Made by a program: the position numbers and the translations under genes | The notes under the pieces: generated by a model | What the model was told of the DNA's origin: nothing | Databases searched by the model: none | The model's input: only the letters and a program-made list of their open reading frames with translations | Assembly (NCBI RefSeq): GCF_009928445.1 | Contig: NZ_JAABNO010000009.1 | Location: forward strand, 124,001-188,000 | Direction: 5' to 3' | Origin: Clostridium sp. C8-1-8 | Lineage (GTDB): Bacteria > Bacillota > Clostridia > Clostridiales > Clostridiaceae | Length of the DNA stretch: 64,000 nucleotides | In this document: positions 48,739 to 56,300 of the stretch, in pieces | Layout: every line of letters begins with the position of its first letter | Numbering within the stretch: the stretch's first letter is position 1

Positions 48739-49665
48739 ATGTTTGATTTTTTAAAGAAGAGGCCTAAAAAGAAAGAAGACAGGGAAGAGAATAGACAAGA
48801 TACCACTGTAAATAAGATGGTGACTGAGAATACTAGTAATGAAGAAGTAATAAAGAACAATGAGCCAAGCTTTGCATTATATATGTTATTTTACGATTCC
48901 TTTGCTTTAAAAAATGAAGAAGTTGAAGAGAGAATAAAGCAAATTGATAATGACAAGGTTTGGATAAAGCCTTTGTTTGATTTAGACGGAAAAGAAGGCT
49001 TATACTGCTATGTTGGAATAAATAATCATACCTTTAGATTGTTTGGTATAGATGCTCCAATTCCAAATGAAATAGCTGATTACACAATAAACTGTTCTTA
49101 TGGGAATGAAGTTGAGCTTCTTAGAATGAAAGAACATAAATATCACATCATTGCGTTTTATGAAGGAGAATGTAAGGATAAGAATGAAATATTAAATGCT
49201 TATTCGAAGTTAGCTTATGGATTTTTGAATTGTGATTTAGTAGGACTAGCCAATCCTTATAGTTGGAATAGTTTAATTCCTTCACTGATTGAAGGAATGG
49301 TAGAAGATGAAAAGACGAAGATATTTGCAACAACTCCAGCGATGATGGTTTGGAGAAGTTTTATAAAAATACCTTACAACAATGGAGTTTGGTTTGTTAC
49401 AAAGGGAAATAATTTATACGATATATATGAGTATGCGTATTTTGGTAATTTAGAAGAAACTCAAGAGATATATGATATTTTTGAGAGCATATTTAATTAT
49501 GCATATGAAACAAAGGCTGTTATAATGGCTGGACATACTATTCAGGTTGATGAAAATACCTATTTAAAATTTAGAGAAGTCTACGAGTTGGAGAATGACC
49601 TACAAGGAGAAAGCGTCGGTACTTTGGTGATAGAGAAAATTACTGAGGATAAGATTAATAAGTAA
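48739..49665 (+). CDS. Uncharacterised protein, possibly DUF4261-like
   Basis: A 308-aa protein from ATG48739, with GGAGG nine bases upstream. A low-complexity charged N-terminus (KKRPKKKEDREENRQD, then to about residue 45) precedes a globular alpha/beta domain with no membrane segment and no catalytic motif I recognise. Distinct blocks include FALYMLFYDSFAL, GLYCYVGINNHTFRLFGIDAPIP, FLNCDLVGLANPYSW and PYNNGVWFVTKGNNLYDIYEYAYFG. The last resembles DUF4261-type proteins, but I am not certain. Neighbours (an APH kinase, then a repeat) give no functional hint. Confidence 0.6.
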   Translation: MFDFLKKRPKKKEDREENRQDTTVNKMVTENTSNEEVIKNNEPSFALYMLFYDSFALKNEEVEERIKQIDNDKVWIKPLFDLDGKEGLYCYVGINNHTFRLFGIDAPIPNEIADYTINCSYGNEVELLRMKEHKYHIIAFYEGECKDKNEILNAYSKLAYGFLNCDLVGLANPYSWNSLIPSLIEGMVEDEKTKIFATTPAMMVWRSFIKIPYNNGVWFVTKGNNLYDIYEYAYFGNLEETQEIYDIFESIFNYAYETKAVIMAGHTIQVDENTYLKFREVYELENDLQGESVGTLVIEKITEDKINK

Positions 49666-49696
49666 TACTACTTTTTAGAACTTATTATTTAGACTA

Positions 49697-49807
49697 TGTT
49701 AAAGTAACCTGTTGAAATTAAGTGGTCAGTCATTAGATGCTTAGATGAGCCTAGGCTAATAGCTCGATTATGTAGCCGCTCTTTTATAACCACTTAATTT
49801 CAAGCAT
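49697..49807 (+). repeat. Dispersed element, family A (copy 2, complete)
   Basis: Bounded by a perfect 15-bp inverted repeat, TTGAAATTAAGTGGT (49712-49726) and its complement (49789-49803). The interior holds CAGTCATTAGATGCTTAGATGAGC, read in two parts, which itself pairs with GCTCGATTATGTAGC-like sequence. The ~95-bp fold has no coding frame. It could be a MITE or a structured RNA element. Confidence 0.7.
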
Positions 49808-49839
49808 ATTTTTAAGTATAACTATTATTTGAATAAGTC

Positions 49840-50202
49840 CTATTTACCAAAAAGCATTTTTAAAGATATTGCAATCATGAATAAAGCAAAGCTTTTTTTT
49901 AATAAATCAGGAGATATAGCCTGAGCAATTTTACTTCCTACTAAAGAACCTATAAGAACCATAAGGCATATTGTTATACCACCTCTTATATCTACATTTC
50001 CATTCTTGTAGTATTCAATAAAACCCAAAATGCCAACTGGAGGAAGTAGAACAGCTAGCGAGGTGCCTTGGGCTTTGAGCTGGGAAAAACTGCATAAGTA
50101 TATAAGTGCAGGAACGATTATCACTCCTCCGCCAATACCAAATAAACCACTTAAAATACCGGCCAAAAGACCAATTACAATAAATAATATAATATTATAC
50201 AT
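49840..50202 (-). CDS. Half-size TauE/SafE-family membrane protein
   Basis: A 120-aa protein with three to four helices. GLLAGILSGLFGIGGGVIIVP is the TauE/SafE signature of the N-terminal half, but the usual ~250-aa protein has two such halves. I chose the ATG at 50202 with AGAGG about six bases upstream; an ATG at 50217 also exists. Family members export sulfite, sulfoacetate or related anions. Half-size forms often work as pairs or dimers. No second half lies adjacent. It follows the MATE gene by 62 bases on the same strand and may be co-transcribed. Confidence 0.75.
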   Translation of the reverse strand: MYNIILFIVIGLLAGILSGLFGIGGGVIIVPALIYLCSFSQLKAQGTSLAVLLPPVGILGFIEYYKNGNVDIRGGITICLMVLIGSLVGSKIAQAISPDLLKKSFALFMIAISLKMLFGK

Positions 50203-50264
50203 TTTCATACCTCTCATATTTTTATTTATAGTATTTCACCCAGACAGTATTTTATCTATAAAAT

Positions 50265-51659
50265 TTATTTGTCAAATTTCAGTTTCTTCTTCCAATGTCC
50301 ACTTATGAAGCGGGTTAGCAATAGTGAAAATCTTACTACGTTGTCTGCTACCATACAGAACCAAACAGCTTTTAGCCCAAGTCCAAACACAGCGACGCAT
50401 AAGAAGGTTGACAGGATTCTAATGCCCCACATAGAGAATACTGAGAAGAAAAATGGAGTCTTTGTATCACCTACACCATTAAAAATTCCTTCTAAGATTA
50501 TTAGAGCACCGAACATTGGCTCAGAAATAGCTACGATTCGTAACACTGATGCGCCAGTTTTTATAACCGTAGGATCTTGAGTAAATATGGACATCATAAA
50601 GTTAGGAAATAGAAAAAGTATACCACCAGTTATGGTCATAACTGCAACTGCAATTCCTATTATTGTAGTAGAGGTGTGGTGAAGCTTTTTTTCGTCTTTT
50701 TCTCCTAGGGCATTTCCTGCAAGAGTGGCAGCAGAAGCTTGCATACCATAACCTGGTATATAAAAAGCTTGTTCAGCAGTAATTGCAATTGAATGAGCAG
50801 CAAGAGCTACAGTACCAAGTCTTGTTATAAGTGAGGTGAATACCACCTGACCTAAGCAAGTTGCAACTCTCTCTAAGGATACTGGAAAACCTACCTCTAT
50901 GCATTTTTTCATTATTGGCTTATTAAGTCGTATCTTTTGTCCTTTAGGAGATACTAGCTTGTTTCTATATAGCGCTATGAACATCAATGAACCGCTTATA
51001 CAGTGTGCTATAGCTGTTGCTGTGGCAGACCCAACCACTCCTAAACCTGCTCCGTAAATATGAAGTTTAAAGCCTCCTATAACCAAAGTTCTGGTATCAT
51101 AAATAAGCAGAAAGTTCAAGGCGATATTGACCACGTTCATAATAAGATTAACCATCATAGGAGTTTTCATGTCTCCAGTGGAACGCAGTACTGCTCCGAA
51201 TATTATACTTGAAGCTCTAAATATCATTGGAATACATATAATCCCAAAATAAAGAGATGCATTTCTTTGAATAGAAACATCAGCTCCAAGCCATTTAGGG
51301 AGAAACGGGCTAACAGACAAGGTAATTATTCCAACCATAACACCAAGTATTAGAGTTATTAAAATTGATTGAACAGCTGCTATTTTTGCCCTTTCATATT
51401 TTTTAGCGCCTATGGATAGAGATATATAAGCTAATACACCGATGCCCATTGCAAAGAAAGGGCTGTTTATAAGCCAAGTTACTGTTGTTGTAAGTCCTAC
51501 GGCAGCAGAAGCTTCAGGACCTATACGTCCTACCATAGCAGAATCGGCATATTGTACTATAGTTTGAAGCGCTTGCTCTATAATAGAAGGCCAAGCTAAA
51601 GCAAATATGGCTATTATCATGTTTTTATTGTTAAGTAATCTTTTCTTTGTTTCAAGCAT
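50265..51659 (-). CDS. MATE-family multidrug efflux transporter
   Basis: A 464-aa protein with twelve predicted helices in two similar halves, as in NorM-type MATE pumps (EQALQTIVQYADSAMVGRIGPEASAAVGL in the first half, GYGMQASAATLAGNALGEKDEKK in the second). These exchange cationic drugs for Na+ or H+. The gene diverges from a MerR-family regulator, and the intergenic region contains a 19-bp-spacer promoter reading into it, so drug-induced expression is likely. The ribosome binding site is weak (GGGGAC). Confidence 0.9.
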   Translation of the reverse strand: MLETKKRLLNNKNMIIAIFALAWPSIIEQALQTIVQYADSAMVGRIGPEASAAVGLTTTVTWLINSPFFAMGIGVLAYISLSIGAKKYERAKIAAVQSILITLILGVMVGIITLSVSPFLPKWLGADVSIQRNASLYFGIICIPMIFRASSIIFGAVLRSTGDMKTPMMVNLIMNVVNIALNFLLIYDTRTLVIGGFKLHIYGAGLGVVGSATATAIAHCISGSLMFIALYRNKLVSPKGQKIRLNKPIMKKCIEVGFPVSLERVATCLGQVVFTSLITRLGTVALAAHSIAITAEQAFYIPGYGMQASAATLAGNALGEKDEKKLHHTSTTIIGIAVAVMTITGGILFLFPNFMMSIFTQDPTVIKTGASVLRIVAISEPMFGALIILEGIFNGVGDTKTPFFFSVFSMWGIRILSTFLCVAVFGLGLKAVWFCMVADNVVRFSLLLTRFISGHWKKKLKFDK

Positions 51660-51706
51660 ATGTTGTCCCCATTTTCTTTATATTGTATAAGTATTATGCA
51701 ATAGTT

Positions 51707-51737
51707 ATAATAAGGGGTATAGTAACTATATAGTCAA
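51707..51737 (-). promoter_or_regulatory. MerR-type promoter/operator for the MATE gene
   Basis: On the minus strand TTGACT (51737-51732), a 19-base spacer and TATTAT (51712-51707). The spacer contains the dyad TATAGTTACTATA, where a MerR dimer would bind and twist the DNA. A 19-bp spacer is the hallmark of MerR-activated promoters. Confidence 0.8.
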
Positions 51738-51751
51738 GAGGTCATATTAAA

Positions 51752-52576
51752 ATGAGCGATAAAATATATCTTTCTACCGGTGAACTTGCAAAAATGCTTG
51801 GAGTTACAAAACAAACAGTTATTTATTATGATAAAATAGGACTTATTTCCCCAGCTAAGAGGGAAAAAGAATATAGATATTACACTTTGGAGCAGGCAGA
51901 CGAGCTAGATTCTATATTAACTTTTAGGGACTTAGGGGTTCCCATCACTGTGTTAAAAGAGTATCTTAAAGAACGTAATGCACAAAGCTGTATCGAGATG
52001 CTTAGAAAGCAAAAGGAAAAACTAGAATTAGAAATTCAAAAAATGGACAGAATTCGTAAGAAGATAGACGGACGGGCTAGGCTTCTTGAAAAGGTTATTA
52101 CTGTTAATGACTTTAAAGCAGTTAAGTTCTCAGAAGAAGACAAGCAGTTATTTATGGTTGAAGAATGTAAAGAGCCTGATGAAAAGACTTATATGGAAAG
52201 CTTTATAAAGCTTTGTAATCATTCTAAGCTTCTTCAAATTGATTTTGAGAATCCAGTGTGTAATATAATAAAAAAGGAAGATATTTTAAAGGGAAGCTTT
52301 AGAAATACAGCTTATTTTGGTATAAACATAGCAGAAAACTTTAATGGAATAGATATAGTAAAGTTTGAGAAACCAGCTGGTATATATGCTTCTACCTATC
52401 ATCAAGGTTCTTATGAAACTATGTATATTGCCTACGAGAGGCTTTTATCTAGCATAGAGGCGGAAGGTTATATTGTTTGTGGTAATGCCTATGAGACTGA
52501 TTTGTTAAGCACTCTTACCAATCTAGATAAAAATGAATATATGAAGCTTATTTCAATACAAGTTATTAAAGCATAA
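51752..52576 (+). CDS. MerR-family transcriptional regulator with GyrI-like effector domain
   Basis: A 274-aa regulator. It has an N-terminal MerR winged helix (YLSTGELAKMLGVTKQTVIYYDKIGLI), a dimerisation coiled coil (about 75-125) and a C-terminal GyrI/BmrR-type small-molecule-binding domain (about 130-274, GIYASTYHQGSYETMYIAYERLL). This is the BmrR/BltR design, which senses lipophilic cations. Divergent orientation from the MATE pump and the 19-bp-spacer promoter between them mark the pump as target. It has a poor ribosome binding site (AAGAGGTC). Confidence 0.9.
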   Translation: MSDKIYLSTGELAKMLGVTKQTVIYYDKIGLISPAKREKEYRYYTLEQADELDSILTFRDLGVPITVLKEYLKERNAQSCIEMLRKQKEKLELEIQKMDRIRKKIDGRARLLEKVITVNDFKAVKFSEEDKQLFMVEECKEPDEKTYMESFIKLCNHSKLLQIDFENPVCNIIKKEDILKGSFRNTAYFGINIAENFNGIDIVKFEKPAGIYASTYHQGSYETMYIAYERLLSSIEAEGYIVCGNAYETDLLSTLTNLDKNEYMKLISIQVIKA

Positions 52577-52610
52577 CTTATAATATTTATGAGAATGGCT
52601 TTATTAAATT

Positions 52611-52665
52611 GTGTTGAAATTGAGTGGTTAGTCATGAAATGCTTAAATGAGCTTGCGTAAAGAGT
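52611..52665 (+). repeat. Dispersed element, family A (copy 3, truncated)
   Basis: GTGTTGAAATTGAGTGGTTA, then GTCATGAAATGCTTAAATGAGC and TTGCGTAAAG, read in family order. The 3' half and right terminal repeat are missing. It lies between the MerR gene and the monooxygenase gene. Confidence 0.6.
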
Positions 52666-52695
52666 CAATATGTTTTAAGTAGAGGAGAAATAGTT

Positions 52696-52989
52696 ATGAT
52701 AGTAAAAAGCGTTAAATTTGATATAAAACCAGAATATATAGAGGAATTTATTGAGGCTACATTAGAAAATCAAAAAGGATCTCTAGAGGAAAAGGGAGTA
52801 ATAAGATTTGACTTTTTACAAACTGTAGATGAAGCAGGGAAGTTTTTGTTATATGAGGTATATGAATCTGAAGAAGCTATGGAAGAGCACTTAAAGACAG
52901 AACACTTCAATAAGTGGATAGACAGAGTTGAAGAATATTTTTTGAGTCCAAGGGAAAAAACAGTATTCATGCCAATAAATAAAAATTAA
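52696..52989 (+). CDS. Small ABM-fold monooxygenase (antibiotic biosynthesis monooxygenase/LsrG-like)
   Basis: A 97-aa ferredoxin-like fold protein. VKSVKFDIKPEYIEEFIEAT, IRFDFLQTVDEAGKFLLYEVYESEEAMEEHLKTEHF is the typical ABM pattern, read here as separate blocks, with the conserved H-x-x-T-x-H region (EHLKTEHF). Members are dimeric quinol monooxygenases or similar. GAGGAG lies upstream of the ATG. No operon partner is evident. The following bases 52990-53100 show nothing notable. Confidence 0.85.
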   Translation: MIVKSVKFDIKPEYIEEFIEATLENQKGSLEEKGVIRFDFLQTVDEAGKFLLYEVYESEEAMEEHLKTEHFNKWIDRVEEYFLSPREKTVFMPINKN

Positions 52990-53100
52990 TATTTTCATAT
53001 GAAGATAAAGATGAGAAAAATTTTTGCGAAATATATATAGATACAATAAATTTAAACTATAACAATAAATAAAAATATAATTTTTATAAGTAAGAAGGAT

Positions 53101-53182
53101 AAACTACTTCATAAAACAACAATGTAAACGGTATTTTGGAATTGCTCAAAATAGTTGCATTGTTGATATGGAGCAGTTTATA
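53101..53182. repeat. Long imperfect palindrome upstream of the dockerin operon
   Basis: AAACTACTTCAT and AACAATG on the left pair with CATTGTT and ATGGAGCAGTTT on the right, around an inner TATTTTG/CAAAATA stem. The fold spans about 80 bases. It has no T-run, so it is not an ordinary terminator. It ends 128 bases before the -35 of the dockerin operon promoter and could be an operator-like or small-RNA structure. Confidence 0.5.
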
Positions 53183-53309
53183 TTTATTTAGAAACCAAAT
53201 ATCCATATTAATGAATTAGTGTTCATAGACATATGATGTGGATACAGCAGTATTATATGGAAAATTATTATTAATTTTTAGAAAATTCAAATTTAAATAA
53301 TGATTTTCG

Positions 53310-53338
53310 TTGAATAATTTTTATTAAGATAGTATAGT
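53310..53338 (+). promoter_or_regulatory. Sigma-A promoter of the dockerin/cohesin operon
   Basis: TTGAAT (53310-53315), 17 bases and TATAGT (53333-53338). The predicted start near 53345 gives a leader of about 30 bases. Confidence 0.75.
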
Positions 53339-53373
53339 ATTAAATAGATATGTTCGCAAAAAGGAGAGAGAAG

Positions 53374-56300
53374 ATGAGCAATAAATTTGGCAACTTTAGA
53401 TATTCTTCTAATATTAAGAAATCTATTTTGATTTCATGTTCTATATTGGCTGCCACCTCTACTTTATATATGAAAGAGGTAAAGGCTGATACCATAATTC
53501 CTAAGAAAAGTATAGCAATATCACAGGATATTGCTTGGATGCAACCTAGCGCAAATGTAGTAGGTTCTAATATAACAATAGATTTATCTCAGCATTTTAA
53601 TATGCTTGATAGCAGCAAGCTTGTTATAACTGCATTGTCCAGTGACAATAATATAATTACTCCAAATGTTAGTGGAAGTACCTTAACTCTTAACGTAAAG
53701 TCTATAGGTATTGTCATAATCACTGTTACAGCATCAGATGATAAATCAACATTGGTAGACAAATTTGAAGTTAAGCTGAATAAATTAGGTGATTTAAATG
53801 GAGACGGCTTCATCAACACAGCAGATGCCTTATTAATATACCGTGTTACTAGTGGTAAGGATATTCCAACAGATGCAGATAAAAGCCGTATGGATTTAAA
53901 TGAAGATGGAAAGATAACAAATGCTGACGCAGATGTGATTATGAATACTTATTTAGGTAAGCCTAATAGTGGTATATTCTCGAACTCAGCAGTTAGCATA
54001 AGAAATATAAATGATGCTCCTATAGCTACAAAGGTATACATAGATGGAAATGCAACAGTTGGACAAACTTTAAATGGAAACTATATCTTTATGGATGTAG
54101 ACAACGATTTAGAAGGTACATCAACCTTTAAGTGGTATAGAGCTACTAAAGCAGATGGCTCTGATAAGGTATTAATAAATGGAGCTACATCTAAGCAATA
54201 TACTTTAACAGAAGAGGATGGAGATAAGTACATATTATTTGAAGTCACTCCAAGTGCTACTACGGGTATTTCAAGTGGTAGTGTTAACGTAAGTGCAGCA
54301 AGCCAAAAGGTAATAATTCCAGATACTACAGCGCCTTCTATAGATCTAACTAAGTTTAAGTTTACTAATAATCAAAGTCCTGTTGAAGATACAATAAATG
54401 GACTAGCTGGTGCAGTATCAGAGAAAGGTGCAGTTATTAAAGCATATTTATGGATAGATGCTAATGGAGACAACAAGGCTGATAGCACAGAACTTCAGGC
54501 GCCTATAACTCTTGGGTTAAGTGAGCATGATGGCTCTCTATCATCTAAGAATGTTGGAGATCTTTTACCAGGAAAATATAAATACGTTATTACAGCAACA
54601 GATGATGCAGGAAATGAATCAGCTAAAAACGAAGCTTATGTTCTAAATATTGCGGTTAGAGCATTAGAAGCTAGTCTGTCTAACAGAAACTTAATGGAAG
54701 AAAGTAATATAAATGATGCTTCGATAAACTTAAAGTTAAAAGGAGATTCTTTTAAGAACACAATAGCTATATCAGATATAGCGTTAAAGAACGGTCCAGC
54801 AGGATTGAATGTGAAAAATGTTTCATTCATTGATGAAGGAAATGTAAATGTAACGTTAGCCTTTGATGGTACTGACTTTGATTCAGTTATTAATAACTTT
54901 GCTTTAGAAGTAAAAGCAACTGCAGTTGCTAGTGGACAGGCTATATCAACGGATAACCAAACAATAAAGAACTCCAATGATGCACCAGTAGCAAGTGATG
55001 TTAAAGTCACAGGAACAGCAAAGGTTGGAGAAACCTTAACTGCAACCTATAAGTACTCTGACGACGAAAATGATGCAGAAGGAGCTTCAGCATATAAGTG
55101 GTATAGAGCTTCAAAGGTAGATGGTTCAGATAAGATGGTAATAAATGGAGCTACTTCTAAGCAGTATACTTTAGGCGCAGAGGATGGAGACAAGTACATA
55201 TTATTTGAGGTTACTCCAATAGCTTCAGCTGGTCAAGTAAACGGTAATTCAGTATTAGGCTTACCTAGTGAAAAGGTAGTAATACCTGATACAACTGCAC
55301 CAACAGTAAATGTAAGTAAATTTATATTTACAGATAACTTAAGTCCAGCAGAAGATGTAATAGTTGGTATGGCTGGTTCAGTATCAGAGGGCGGTGCTAC
55401 CGTTAAGGCTTATTTATGGAATGATACAAATGGAGATGGGAAGGTGGATGAAGCTGAGCTTCAAATGCCAATAAATCTAGGGGTAAGTGCGCAAGACGGT
55501 TCAGTGTTTGCTAAGAATTTAGGTTCCATAACACCTGGAAGATATAAGGTAGTAATTACGGCTACAGATGCTTCAGGAAATGAATCTCTTAAGAATGAAA
55601 CTGCAGTTATTAATATAGTAGCAAGAGGTTTGAAATCATATGTTCTTAATTTAGGTGAACTAGAAGAGAATAACCTAAATGGAGCTGTTTTAGCTTTAAG
55701 TTTAAAAGGAGACTCTTTCAAAAACAGCATATCCTCAAACGATTTAGTATTAAGTAATGTTCCGGCTGGAGTAAGTATTAGTAATGTTTCGTATGTTGAT
55801 GAAGGACATGTTGAAGTTACACTAAGCTTTGATGGTACTGATTTTGATGCTAATAGTAATAACGTTGCTATAGAAGTTAAAGCAGCTGCTGTAGAAAGTG
55901 GAAAAGATATTTCGGTAGATAGTATAGTAATAAAAAATTCTAACGATGCACCAGTAGCAGCTGATATGAAAGTTACTGGAACAGCTATAGTTGGACAAAT
56001 TTTAACTGGAAGCTATAAGTATACTGACGATGAAAATGATACAGAAGGAACTTCATTATATAAATGGTATAGAGGTTCAAAGGAAGATGGTTCGGATAAG
56101 GTATTAATAAGCGGAGCTCAATCAAAGCAATATACATTAACATCAGAAGATGGAGATAAGTATCTATTCTTTGAAGTCACTCCAGTAGCAGTAAGTGGAG
56201 GAACAACTGGAAGAACAGTTATAAGTTCTGCCAGTGAAAAGATTATAATACCAGATACAACTGCACCAACCGTAGATACGAGCAAGTTTGTATTTACAGA

